DNA from: CAVVMA01 sp963788205
Lineage (GTDB): Bacteria; Desulfobacterota; Binatia; Binatales; Binataceae
Reading direction: 5' to 3'
DNA: 64,000 bases
NCBI GenBank assembly: GCA_963788205.1
Contig: CAWBGG010000007.1
Coordinates: 992,001-1,056,000, forward strand
Below are positions 1-8,711 of the stretch, in pieces. Within the stretch, counting starts at the first letter, position 1; each line of letters opens with the position of its first letter. Both the position numbers and the translations under genes were made by a program. The notes beneath the pieces are model-generated. The model was not told the origin of the DNA, made no database searches, and saw nothing but the letters and a program-made list of their open reading frames with translations.

Positions 1-22
1 GGACTACGCAATCGCGCGGTCG

Positions 23-2269
23 GTGTGGTTGGTTTTCACCCTCTGCCCGATACTGATGCAAGTCGAGCAATCAGCATTGGAAGGCGCCCTCAAGGAAAGC
101 GCCTCGCTGTTCGAGGGCCTCGAGGAAAGCATAATCCACAGGATCGAGTCAGAATCCTACGTGGGCAGTTTGTCGATCGACCTCGTAAGTTTTTCCTTGG
201 TCCTCTGGTCCCGGGGACTTCTCGTGAGTTTCCGTGAACGAGCCATCAACATTGCCCACGCCTTGGACCGCTTACGCTCAAAGGGATCTGGTAATGGTTC
301 CACAGACCGCATTGCGCTCCTCGATGTTCTTACCTTGCTCGGCGGAAAGGCGACGGTCGACAGTCGAGAGCTCCATCTCACGGAACTGGCGTCCAGTGCC
401 CGAAAGGCTATTCAGATTGCTGAGCGACTGCACCGACCTGGTTCGCCTGCGGCCCACGATGATAACCTGCTGTCTAGAGCCCTGGCGTTGGAAGTTTGCG
501 TCGTGTCGCTTGCCTCGATTCTGACGGCCTGCCACTACCTGCGCGTCCGCCATCAGCATGAGCCGAGAGGCGACACCATTGACGCAATCGACCAAGCATT
601 CCGCGATGCGGCCCATTGCCTCGGGTCGGTCCATTCGCCAATTGAAGACTCCGAGGATCTTCTGTCTCTACGCCGGATGGTGGAACTCGATAAACTGCTG
701 AGAGCCTGCATCTTAATATGGGATAGACTTGGTCTGCAACATTTGAGAGATCTACTTAGTCTTCGCCGCGCGCACTACTTCGCGGTCTGCCGGGGACTCC
801 GGCCCGACGATTACGTGACGTTTCGAGAGCTGACAGAGTCCACTGGCGCGGCTATTGAGAGGCGGGATTTCACCGGGCTCATCGGCAACTGCATCATGGC
901 GGATTGTTTGGAGCCGGCGGCGGAACTCGCCGCGCACTACGTTTGCCGCGCGGCCGATATAGCAGTCGAAGGTCAATTCGGCGCAGAGCTCAAACGAGAA
1001 TTCGCACTTTTGGCTATCGAGAAGGCACATGCGTTCGATTTTGATCTCGATGCTCCTTTCCGATTGCTGCTCAAGGCCGAAGCGGGCAGCAAGAGCTTTC
1101 TGGCTAGGCACATCGCCGAGTGCCCCGGCGAACATGCTGTTGGCTTGGCGCTACGATTCCTTAATGCCGCGCGACAGTCAAAGGGCGCGGACGTCACAAC
1201 CAAGATCACTCATTTGATTGCAGCAGCCACCAGACGGATGGCACCCGAGGTGCGCGACGAGGTACGAGGACTGCTCGTGGTTCAATGGCTCAAGTATCAG
1301 TGCATAAGAGGTAGATCTATCGCGAACCTTCGGCTTCGGAACCCGGACCGCGACAACGATGACGCATCATGCCGGGGTTTGCCGCTATTCTCATGCATAA
1401 AGGACACATGGCTTTATCCCATAGTCATCGAACTTTTCATTCTTCATGGTCACAAAAGTCTGGAAGTAAGAAGCGAAGCGAAAGGGATTCTGGTTCGCGA
1501 TTCGAATGACGACCAATATAACAGCTATTATCTGCTCGCCCTCACTATGGTTCAGGGAGTAGATGACGTTAATCAGCATCCGGAGGCAGGCGATGCCGCG
1601 GACTACCTTCGCAGCGCCGTGGCCCGATGGGAGACGGTGTCTTCCGCTGACGAAAACACTCGAGCCTACATGGCCTTGAGTCAACTGTATCCGGCAGATC
1701 GGGGCACCTACCTTTTACAGGTTGCGAAGTGGCAAGAAGTTCACCTGCACCACGAGCATCTAAGGCGTCTGCCGGCGCTCGCGAAGCAGGGACAATTCTT
1801 CACGATTTTTCGAGACTATTTCCAATGGACGCAGTTTTACGGCTTAGCGACGGAACCTTCGGGTAAAGAGTTCAACGATAGACTCAGGGTTCCTCCCGAG
1901 GACAAGGCGCGAGCGGTACAAGAGTGGAAAGTGAGAGGTGGAACGGTGCCGGACGCGTTCGCAGTACGGGCAGGGCGAACATTTGTTTCGGGGGAGTTCA
2001 TTATTTTGGGGTCCTTCGTCTTTGCCCCTCCGATTAATCTTGACGATGCCTATTCAGGAGACCGCGATCGCTTCAACGAAAGCGCCCGGCTAAACCTCGA
2101 AAGGCTTCTTGGACTGATTGTGAACCTGCCGACGCTTCCTCAATCTGTCCGAGAGCTACTGAGAGCCCACTCAGAACGGCTGTATAATTTCTCGGTCTCG
2201 CCCGATCCACAGACGCTATTTGCCGCCGCTGATGGCAGTTTCAACGAAACGCTGGACTCAGAACCATAG
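23..2269 (+). CDS. Large hypothetical protein, possibly 5'-truncated by window edge
   Basis: I do not recognise this protein of about 748 residues. It has no signal peptide or obvious membrane segment. It is largely helical-looking, rich in Leu, Ala and Arg, with short repeats of charged helices through the middle that resemble a helical-repeat scaffold, but no clear TPR consensus. The frame is open to the first bases of the window, so the GTG at 23 may not be the true start; an ATG lies 11 codons later. Base composition is visibly less GC-rich, with more A/T-ending codons, than the argJ gene that follows. That suggests horizontal acquisition. No functional call is justified. Confidence 0.6.
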   Translation: MWLVFTLCPILMQVEQSALEGALKESASLFEGLEESIIHRIESESYVGSLSIDLVSFSLVLWSRGLLVSFRERAINIAHALDRLRSKGSGNGSTDRIALLDVLTLLGGKATVDSRELHLTELASSARKAIQIAERLHRPGSPAAHDDNLLSRALALEVCVVSLASILTACHYLRVRHQHEPRGDTIDAIDQAFRDAAHCLGSVHSPIEDSEDLLSLRRMVELDKLLRACILIWDRLGLQHLRDLLSLRRAHYFAVCRGLRPDDYVTFRELTESTGAAIERRDFTGLIGNCIMADCLEPAAELAAHYVCRAADIAVEGQFGAELKREFALLAIEKAHAFDFDLDAPFRLLLKAEAGSKSFLARHIAECPGEHAVGLALRFLNAARQSKGADVTTKITHLIAAATRRMAPEVRDEVRGLLVVQWLKYQCIRGRSIANLRLRNPDRDNDDASCRGLPLFSCIKDTWLYPIVIELFILHGHKSLEVRSEAKGILVRDSNDDQYNSYYLLALTMVQGVDDVNQHPEAGDAADYLRSAVARWETVSSADENTRAYMALSQLYPADRGTYLLQVAKWQEVHLHHEHLRRLPALAKQGQFFTIFRDYFQWTQFYGLATEPSGKEFNDRLRVPPEDKARAVQEWKVRGGTVPDAFAVRAGRTFVSGEFIILGSFVFAPPINLDDAYSGDRDRFNESARLNLERLLGLIVNLPTLPQSVRELLRAHSERLYNFSVSPDPQTLFAAADGSFNETLDSEP

Positions 2270-2480
2270 CGGAGACTGCTCTTCGTGCTAGGCGAGCGAG
2301 TACTCCGCAGGCCGGAGGCAGGTGGGGCTGTGGCTCATCTCCGCAGAACCATCCGCCGGGATCGCTAGATGCTTTCCCCCCGGCAGCGGAGCGCAAGCGG
2401 CCAGCCAAAGATCTTTTGACTCATCTGCCGGGCTTGTGCTGCTTGTCCCCCCGCGTATACAAACCCGCGCGGAGGACCTG

Positions 2481-3678
2481 ATGGACGTACAGCCCAACGC
2501 GCGGCCGGTGGCCGGGTTTCGATTCGCCGGCGTGAGCGCGGGAATCAAGAAAACGCCGGGTGCGCTCGACCTCGGCCTGATCGTTGCCGATCGGCCCGCG
2601 GCCGCAGCCGCGGTGTTCACCACCAACCGCGTGATGGCCGCGCCGGTCATGATCGCGCGCGAGCGGATCGCGCGCGGACGGCTGCAAGCGGTGGCGGCGA
2701 ACTCGGGATGCGCCAACTGCTTTACCGGTAAACGCGGCCTCAAGCTCGCCGCCGATTCGTGCGCCGCGCTCGCGCGCGAAATCGGATGCGCGCCCGAAAT
2801 GGTCGCGCCGTGCTCCACCGGCGTGATCGGTCATCGCTACGATCTGGAGAAATATTGCGAGGGCGTGCGCCGCGCGGCCGCGTCGCTCGGTGAAGGCCGG
2901 ATGCCCGATTTCGCGCGCGCGATCATGACCACCGATACAAGGCCCAAGGTCGCGTCGGTCGCGATGCGGCTGGGCGGCGCGGCGATCACGATCGCGGGCG
3001 CGGCCAAGGGCGCCGGCATGATCGCGCCGCGGATGGCCACGCTGCTCGGCTTCATCGTGACCGACGCCGCGCTTCCCGCCACCGCACTGCGCTCGGCGCT
3101 GCGGCGCGCGATGCCGGTTAGCTTCAACGCGATCACGATCGATGGCGATATGTCCACCAACGACACGATAATCGCGATGGCGAGCGGCGCGGCCGGCAAC
3201 CGCACGCTCAACCGCCGCGAGCTCGGAGCCTTTGACGGCGCGGTCGCGGCGGTCTCGCGCGCGCTCGCGCGCGAGCTGGTTCACGATGGCGAGGGCGCGA
3301 CCAGGCTGGTGACGGTCGAGGTACGCGGCGCGCGCTCGGAGTCCGACGCGCTCAAGGCCGCGCGCCAGATTGCCAACTCGCCGTTGGTCAAGACCGCGTT
3401 TTTCGGCTGCGATCCGAACGTGGGGCGAATAGTCGGTGCGGCCGGCGCTTCAGGCGCCGCGCTTGATCCCGAACGGCTGGAGCTATTCGTCGGCCGGGTA
3501 AAAATCGCCGCGCGCGGCGCGATTGTTACAGAGGCGCTGAGCGAGGCTGGCGCCGTGATGCGCCAGCGCGAATTCGCGATCCGGCTCGAGCCTGAAGCTG
3601 GGCAAAGCCACCGCAACGATTTTGACCAGCGACTTAAGCCTCGACTACGTAAGGATCAACGCGGAGTACACGACCTGA
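2481..3678 (+). CDS. argJ: Bifunctional glutamate N-acetyltransferase / ornithine acetyltransferase ArgJ, apparent frameshift near 3590
   Basis: ArgJ transfers the acetyl group between N-acetylornithine and glutamate in cyclic arginine synthesis and self-cleaves before a Thr nucleophile. The motif KGAGMIAPRMATLLGF carries that Thr. The start is ATG 2481, with GGAGGA at 2471-2476. The uninterrupted frame runs on to 3854 with a non-ArgJ tail. Removing one base near 3588-3592 restores the family C-terminus (LTSDLSLDYVRINAEYTT), ending at TGA 3676-3678 and giving 398 residues, the usual length. The frame conflict is seen directly. Whether it is a consensus error, a pseudogene or recoding cannot be decided here. 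No other arg genes adjoin. Confidence 0.9.
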
Positions 3679-3724
3679 CACCCCCGGTGGTACGTGGGCG
3701 GTTTGGAGTCCGTGCCGGTCTGCG

Positions 3725-3803
3725 CTGTGAAAACCGCCCACTCCCCCAATGGGTACTCTTTGGATCCGGACACTACCCACCCAAAGTGGCGGTTGTTTCA
3801 CAG
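3725..3803. promoter_or_regulatory. Long imperfect inverted repeat in the rplS leader
   Basis: The arms at 3725-3742 (CTGTGAAAACCGCCCACT) and 3785-3803 (AGTGGCGGTTGTTTCACAG) are reverse complements with small bulges. A second inner pair, GGGTA/TACCC, lies inside the loop. The structure sits between argJ and rplS, 48 bases before the rplS start. It could be an RNA leader controlling L19 synthesis, a terminator/attenuator (though it has no T-tract), or a fold-back element left by a mobile sequence. The pairing is seen; the role is inference. Confidence 0.55.
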
Positions 3804-3850
3804 TCCCCATTCCGCTACTTTCATTGGCTCTGCTTTGAGGCTTGTTTCCC

Positions 3851-4198
3851 ATGAATAGCATCATCCAGAAACTTGAGGATCGCGCCCTGCGCAAGGACTT
3901 GCCGGCGTTTCGTGCCGGCGACACGTTGCGACTCCAGATCAAGGTTGTCGAGGGCGAGAAAGAGCGGCTCCAGTCTTTTGAAGGGGTCGTGATCAAGATC
4001 AATCGCGGCGGCAACCGCGCGACCTTCACTGTGCGCAAAGTCTCGTACGGGATCGGCGTCGAGCGGATTTTCCCGCTGCATTCGCCGCGCATCGAGAAGA
4101 TTCAGGTCTTAAGCCACGGCAAGGTCCGCCGCGCCAAGCTCTACTATCTGCGCGAGCTGTCGGGCAAAGCCGCACGCCTGGAATCGACCGCTACGTAA
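3851..4198 (+). CDS. rplS: 50S ribosomal protein L19
   Basis: This is the 115-residue ribosomal protein L19, which sits at the 30S-50S interface. Typical L19 features are FRAGDTLRLQIKVVEGEKER, the SFEGVVIKINRGG segment, and ending KVRRAKLYYLREL. The ATG at 3851 fits the family N-terminus (MNSIIQKLEDRALRKDLPAF) and has TGAGG at 3836-3840. In most bacteria rplS follows trmD in the rpsP-rimM-trmD operon. Here it is about 16 kb away on the opposite strand, so it must use its own promoter, probably in the leader that carries the inverted repeat. Confidence 0.97.
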   Translation: MNSIIQKLEDRALRKDLPAFRAGDTLRLQIKVVEGEKERLQSFEGVVIKINRGGNRATFTVRKVSYGIGVERIFPLHSPRIEKIQVLSHGKVRRAKLYYLRELSGKAARLESTAT

Positions 4199-4231
4199 GC
4201 CCGCCGCAGCGCGCCCCGAACTGACCGGCCG

Positions 4232-4705
4232 TCAGGCACTGTCGCTCTGCTTGACCGAGTCGATCGACGCGTTGGGCATCCTGATGTCGCCGTCGAGGTA
4301 GGCACCTTCGCAAACCGTGAGGCTGGTGGTTTCGATCCGGCCGTAGACGCGCGCCCGAGGACCGAGCACCACCCGTTCCGTTCCGCTGAGATCGCCGCGC
4401 AGCTCGCCCAGGATGAGCATCCGCGGCGCACGCACCTTGCCCTGCACGCTGCCTTCCTGCGCGATCACCACCAGATCGTTGGCGATCACTTCGCCGCGGA
4501 AGTGGCCTTCGATTCGCACCGGCTCGGAAAAGATCAGGCGACCGGAGACCGACGCGCCCCGTCCGACCGCTACGCGCGTGCGCTCTTCGACCCAGACCTG
4601 GCCGGGCGCGTGTGGAATGGTCGCGGCCGGCGCATGAATCTCCTCTACCGGAGCGGGCCCGCCGCCAGCGGTGCGCGTGATGTAGTCGGGGCTCTTCATG
4701 CCCAT
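4232..4705 (-). CDS. Bactofilin family polymer-forming protein
   Basis: This 157-residue protein has the bactofilin (DUF583) beta-helix core at about residues 48-145: repeated short strands with periodic Gly/Val, such as GHFRGEVIANDLVVIAQEG and VYGRIETTSLTVCEGA. A flexible N-terminus precedes it and a short tail follows. Bactofilins self-assemble into nucleotide-independent filaments on the inner membrane that scaffold cell-wall enzymes or shape. The gene converges on rplS and is read toward it. It lies six bases after the end of the upstream ABC ATPase gene, so the two may be co-transcribed. ATG 4705 is used; a second ATG two codons on is equally possible. Confidence 0.85.
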   Translation of the reverse strand: MGMKSPDYITRTAGGGPAPVEEIHAPAATIPHAPGQVWVEERTRVAVGRGASVSGRLIFSEPVRIEGHFRGEVIANDLVVIAQEGSVQGKVRAPRMLILGELRGDLSGTERVVLGPRARVYGRIETTSLTVCEGAYLDGDIRMPNASIDSVKQSDSA

Positions 4706-4711
4706 CGGAGC

Positions 4712-5752
4712 CTACGGCGCCGGAAAAACGTGGCACGCCACCGCGTGTCCGCCCCTTCCCGTCTCCAGCCGCGGCTCAACCTTCCTGCATTCATCTTTCG
4801 CATACGGACAGCGAGGATGGAAGGCGCAACCCGAGGGCGGATTAACCGGGCTGGGAACCTCGCCGGGAAGCCGGATTCGCTCGGGACGCGAGCCGGCTTC
4901 GACCACTGGAATCGCCGAGAGCAGGGCGCGCGTGTAGGGATGGCGCGGGTTGGCGTAGATGTCGTCGCGATCGGCGAGCTCGACGATCTTGCCGAGATAC
5001 ATGATCGCGACGCGCCGGCTGATATGTTCGACCAAGCGCAGGTCGTGCGCGATAAAGAGATAGGTCAGCTTAAGCCGCTCTTGCAGGTCCTGGAGCAGGT
5101 TTATGATCTGCGCCTGGATCGAAACGTCGAGCGCCGAGACCGGCTCGTCGAGCACCAGAAAGCGCGGATTCACCGCCAGCGCCCGCGCGATTCCGATTCG
5201 CTGGCGCTGCCCGCCTGAGAACTCGTGCGGATAGCGGTTGAGCGCCTCGGCGTCCAGGCCCACCATCTGGAGCAGCTCGGCGATGCGCGCCTCCTTCTCG
5301 GCGCCGCGCGCCAGCCTGTGGATTGTTATTCCTTCACCGACGATCGATCTCACCCTCATCCGCGGGTTCAGCGACGCATAGGGATCCTGAAAGACGATCT
5401 GCATCTCGCGCCGCAGGTTGCGCAGCTCACTGCGGCCGAGCTGGGCGAGATCCTTCCCGTCGAAAACCACCCGCCCCGCGGTCGGCGCGATCAGCTTGAT
5501 AATCAGGCGGCCCAGCGTCGATTTGCCGGAGCCCGACTCGCCGACCAGGCCGACGGTCTCGCCCGCGAAGATCTGCAGGTTGACGTGCTGCACCGCCTTG
5601 ACGGTCAGCGCGCGGGCGAACAGGCCGTCCGAGCCGGCGCGGAATTCCTTGCTCAGGTTCTCGGTAAAGATCAGCGCACCTGCGCCCGCGGTGCTCGCGG
5701 CGCCTTGCGAGGCTGGGGAGGCTGGAGCGCTAGACCCGGATACAGGCGACAT
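4712..5752 (-). CDS. Oligopeptide/dipeptide ABC transporter ATP-binding protein, OppF/DppF type
   Basis: This 346-residue cytoplasmic ATPase belongs to a peptide- or nickel-type importer. The Walker A motif GESGSGKST is at about 71-79, the Q-loop FQDP at 121-124, the signature FSGGQ at 178-182 and Walker B LDEP at 201-204. The C-terminal oligopeptide-transporter extension has the cysteine pattern CAFHPRCPYAKDEC. The Ala/Pro/Ser-rich first 25 residues are unlike the family and may be a poorly conserved leader. It overlaps the paralogous OppD-type gene by 23 bases, a normal translational coupling. No permease or solute-binding protein is in the window. Confidence 0.9.
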   Translation of the reverse strand: MSPVSGSSAPASPASQGAASTAGAGALIFTENLSKEFRAGSDGLFARALTVKAVQHVNLQIFAGETVGLVGESGSGKSTLGRLIIKLIAPTAGRVVFDGKDLAQLGRSELRNLRREMQIVFQDPYASLNPRMRVRSIVGEGITIHRLARGAEKEARIAELLQMVGLDAEALNRYPHEFSGGQRQRIGIARALAVNPRFLVLDEPVSALDVSIQAQIINLLQDLQERLKLTYLFIAHDLRLVEHISRRVAIMYLGKIVELADRDDIYANPRHPYTRALLSAIPVVEAGSRPERIRLPGEVPSPVNPPSGCAFHPRCPYAKDECRKVEPRLETGRGGHAVACHVFPAP

Positions 5753-6692
5753 AATGGTCTGGAAGCTTCGCTTCGAGCGGCGGCTGGGCGCGGGCGCAAT
5801 CCTCGATACTGAGGGCGCATCGCGGATGGAACCTGCATCCGGCCGGGGGATTTCGCGCGCTGGGGATCGAGCCCGGTATCGCCTGCAGGCGCGCGCGCTT
5901 TACTCCACCCGCGCCCGGAATCGAAGCGAGCAGCCCGCGCGTGTAGGGATTGAGCGGGTTGCGGAACAATTCATCCGCATGCGCCTGCTCCATCACGCGC
6001 GCGGCATACAGAATCGTTACGTCGTCGGCGTACTCGGCGACCACGCCGAGATCGTGCGTCACCAGTATCACCGCCAGGCCCAAGCGCTCCTTCAAGTCCT
6101 GGATCAGGTCGAGAATCTGCGCCTGGATCGTCACGTCGAGCGCGGTGGTCGGCTCGTCGGCGATCAGCAGCTTGGGATTGCAGGCCAGCGCCATCGCGAT
6201 CATCACCCGCTGGCGCATCCCGCCCGACAGCTGATGCGGGTAGTCGTCTACGCGCCGCTCGGGATCGGCGATCCCGACCAGTCTTAGCGCCTCGATCGAG
6301 CGCGCGCGTGCTTCGCGCCGGGAGGCCTTCTGATGGAGCCGTACCGCCTCTCCGATTTGGCTGCCGATCGTGAACACCGGGTTGAGCGAAGTCATCGGCT
6401 CCTGGAAGATCATCGCGATCCGCGCGCCGCGAATCGCGCGCATCTCGGGCTCGGAGATCTTCAGCAGGTCGCGGCCCTCAAAGATGATCGATCCGCTCTG
6501 GATGCGCGCGCCTTCGGGGAGCAGGCGCATTATCGACAGCACACTGACGGTCTTGCCCGAGCCGGATTCGCCGACCAGCCCCATCAGCTCGCCCGGCGCG
6601 ACCGAAAAGCTCACGCCGTCAACCGCCCGCACCTCGCCCTCCTCGGTCATGAACGCGGTGCGCAGGTCTTTGACTTCAAGCAGCGGCTGCAC
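5730..6692 (-). CDS. Oligopeptide/dipeptide ABC transporter ATP-binding protein, OppD/DppD type
   Basis: This 320-residue ATPase pairs with the OppF-type protein downstream. Walker A (GESGSGKT, about 41-48), Q-loop FQEP, signature LSGGMRQRV and Walker B LLIADEP are intact. The C-terminus has the oligopeptide-transporter domain with CRFHPRCALSIEDC. It is the first gene of the minus-strand run 6692-4232 and its start faces the antitoxin gene across an 83-base gap, so the promoter lies there. Because the partner permeases are absent, either they are encoded elsewhere or the two ATPases serve several membrane complexes. Confidence 0.9.
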   Translation of the reverse strand: MQPLLEVKDLRTAFMTEEGEVRAVDGVSFSVAPGELMGLVGESGSGKTVSVLSIMRLLPEGARIQSGSIIFEGRDLLKISEPEMRAIRGARIAMIFQEPMTSLNPVFTIGSQIGEAVRLHQKASRREARARSIEALRLVGIADPERRVDDYPHQLSGGMRQRVMIAMALACNPKLLIADEPTTALDVTIQAQILDLIQDLKERLGLAVILVTHDLGVVAEYADDVTILYAARVMEQAHADELFRNPLNPYTRGLLASIPGAGGVKRARLQAIPGSIPSARNPPAGCRFHPRCALSIEDCARAQPPLEAKLPDHYVACIRV

Positions 6693-6775
6693 CAGAGCAG
6701 GTTATCATCGCGCCTTGAGGCGTCTCCAGACGCGGGGGAATTACCTGCAATTATCTGATATAAAAATTTATCTGT

Positions 6776-7012
6776 ATGAAGGCGATCATCAGCGCAACCG
6801 AGCTCGCTCGCAACCTGAGCCGAATCCTCGACCAATTGGTCGCGGAGGGAGGGGAAATTGCGATCGAGCGCAACTCGCGCGTGGTCGCTCGCCTGCTAGC
6901 TGTCCCAGCGCAGCAGACCGCCTTGGAGGCGATGGGCGATCTCTATGGGATCTTGCCCGAAGCCGCCGCGGCAGGTTGGGAGGCCGACAGTCGCATCCTG
7001 GACCGCATTTGA
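6776..7012 (+). CDS. Phd/YefM-type antitoxin, no adjacent toxin
   Basis: This 78-residue protein has the Phd/YefM DNA-binding fold at its N-terminus (MKAIISATELARNLSRILDQL ... EIAIERNSRVVARLL). The C-terminus, which would neutralise a VapC/PIN or Doc toxin, ends ADSRILDRI. The toxin normally starts in an overlap with the stop. Here a 12-codon frame from TTG 7009 ends at 7047 and nothing PIN-like follows before the next gene. The toxin is therefore absent or deleted. An AT-rich stretch (GATATAAAAATTTATC) directly before the ATG can supply a -10 element. No Shine-Dalgarno is seen, so the transcript may be leaderless. Confidence 0.75.
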   Translation: MKAIISATELARNLSRILDQLVAEGGEIAIERNSRVVARLLAVPAQQTALEAMGDLYGILPEAAAAGWEADSRILDRI

Positions 7013-7130
7013 TCGTCTACGAACTGGCCAAGCGACCGTTCTCATGAAATCGCCCCTCTGGCCCTCGCGCGGTTTTCAGTCGGCGCCCGCTTCTGTTACG
7101 CTCACCCGATACCTCTGAGAGCGGGTGTCA

Positions 7131-8150
7131 ATGAAACTCGATACCGGTATCATGGCGCGCGGCTTGCGCGAAGTTCCCACCCTTGCCAAAGCGGCCGAAG
7201 AGGCCGGCTTCGACGCTATCTGGACCGCGGAAGCCGGCAACGACGGCCTTTTGCCGCTAGCGCTGGTCGCGGAGCATACCAGCCGGATCAAGATGGGTAC
7301 CGCGGTCGCGATCGCCTTTCCAAAAAGCCCGATGGCGATGGCGTATACGGCGTGGGATCTTGCGGGGCTGTCGCAAGGCCGCTTCATCCTGGGGCTTGGC
7401 ACCCAGGTCAAGGGCCATATCGAACGGCGCTTCGCGGTCAAATGGGACGCGCCGGTGCCGCGGCTGCGCGAATATATCCAATCGCTGCGCGCGATTTTCA
7501 AATGCTGGTCCGAGGGTGGGATGCGCCTCAGGTACGAGGGGAAGTACTACAACTTTTCCCTGATGACGCCGTTTTTCACGCCGCCGCATCACAACTATTC
7601 CAACATCCCGATCTACATAGCGGGCGTGAACAAATATATCTGCCGGCTCGCGGGCGAGCTCTGCGACGGCCTGCATGCCCATCCGTTCAATTCGCCCAAG
7701 TATCTGCGCGAATTCGTGATCCCGAACGTGGAGATCGGACTGAAAAAGTCGGGCCGCAGCCGCAAGGATTTCGCGATCGCGAGCACTGCCTTCGTGATCA
7801 CCGGGACCAACAATGAGGAGATCGAGCGCGCCAAGGCGGCCGTCCGCCAGCAAATCGCGTTTTACGCCTCGACCCGCACCTACAAGGTCGTGCTCGATAC
7901 GCATGGCTATGGCGAAGTGTCGGCGCGGCTGAGCGAGAAGGCCGCCAAGGGCGACTGGGGTGGGATGGCCAACGAAATTACCGATGATATGCTCGACACT
8001 TACACGGTGTCGGGCACCTTCGACGAGATCGGCGCCAAGGTCCGCGCGCGCTACCAGGGACTGCTCGACCGGCTTGCGTTCTATGCCTTCTACCGGCCGG
8101 GCGAGAACGACGCGGAGTGGCGCAAGCTGACCAAAGAGTTCAACGGCTGA
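7131..8150 (+). CDS. LLM-class (luciferase-like) F420-type oxidoreductase
   Basis: This is an (alpha/beta)8-barrel flavin- or F420-dependent oxidoreductase of about 339 residues. It opens with KLDTGIMARGLREVPTLAKAAEEAGFDAIWTAE, then AVAIAFPKSPMAMAYTAWDLAGLSQGRFILGLG, typical of the actinobacterial/Binatota F420 subgroup (TIGR03617-like). Members oxidise or reduce small organic substrates; the actual substrate is unknown. ATG 7131 is preferred over the GTG two codons upstream because it lies about five bases after GAGAGCGGG. It stands alone between the antitoxin and a secreted cupredoxin gene. Confidence 0.85.
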   Translation: MKLDTGIMARGLREVPTLAKAAEEAGFDAIWTAEAGNDGLLPLALVAEHTSRIKMGTAVAIAFPKSPMAMAYTAWDLAGLSQGRFILGLGTQVKGHIERRFAVKWDAPVPRLREYIQSLRAIFKCWSEGGMRLRYEGKYYNFSLMTPFFTPPHHNYSNIPIYIAGVNKYICRLAGELCDGLHAHPFNSPKYLREFVIPNVEIGLKKSGRSRKDFAIASTAFVITGTNNEEIERAKAAVRQQIAFYASTRTYKVVLDTHGYGEVSARLSEKAAKGDWGGMANEITDDMLDTYTVSGTFDEIGAKVRARYQGLLDRLAFYAFYRPGENDAEWRKLTKEFNG

Positions 8151-8197
8151 GTCATCAGACATCCTTCTTCATCTTCATGGACAAAGGAGAACCGGAT

Positions 8198-8641
8198 ATG
8201 CGGAAAACAGCGATCGGGAAACTCATGATACTGGCGGCGGCGGGATTGATCTTCGGTGCGGCTTCACTCGCGGCAGCACAGACGCCGCCGGCGGCTCCGG
8301 CTCCCGCGGCAAGCGGCGTGAAAATCCCCGAGACGGTAAACGGCGTGCAGAAGTTCACCGAGGTCTCGGTGCTGATCGGAGAGACCAAGTTCTGGCTGCC
8401 GAGCACACTTGTGGTCAACGAAGGCGACAAGGTCGAGATCACGCTCAAGAACCAGGTGCCGGGCGCCGCTAATAACCAGCACGGCTTCGCGATCCCGGCC
8501 TACGGCATCGAGAAGGTCGTCACCGCGGGCAAGACCGAAACCGTCGAGTTCACGGCCGACAAGCCGGGCCTATTCGACTTCGGCTGCCAACTGCATGCTG
8601 CGCACGTCGGCGGCCAGCTCATCGTCCGCCCCAAATCCTGA
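8198..8641 (+). CDS. Secreted cupredoxin-domain protein
   Basis: This 147-residue precursor has a clear signal peptide (MRKTAIGKLMILAAAGLIFGAASLAAAQ, probable cleavage after AQ) followed by a Pro/Ala linker. The cupredoxin domain has candidate copper ligands His in NNQHGFAIPAYG, then Cys and His in FDFGCQLHAAHVGG. The axial Met of classic blue-copper proteins is not at the usual place. It should act in the periplasm as an electron-transfer or copper-binding protein. ATG 8198 is chosen because AAAGGAGA precedes it at 8184-8190 and it opens the signal peptide. It lies 47 bases after the oxidoreductase gene, possibly in one transcript. Confidence 0.8.
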   Translation: MRKTAIGKLMILAAAGLIFGAASLAAAQTPPAAPAPAASGVKIPETVNGVQKFTEVSVLIGETKFWLPSTLVVNEGDKVEITLKNQVPGAANNQHGFAIPAYGIEKVVTAGKTETVEFTADKPGLFDFGCQLHAAHVGGQLIVRPKS

Positions 8642-8711
8642 TTTGCAAGGGCGCAGCGCGGAGCGCCACGGATTTGGCATCGCGGCTGCCCTTGCAGATT
8701 CGCCTGGCTGG

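Noticed and set aside
7009..7047. Toxin remnant (LIVYELAKRPFS) after the antitoxin
   Set aside because: Only 12 residues, with no PIN or Doc motif; too short to assign to any toxin.
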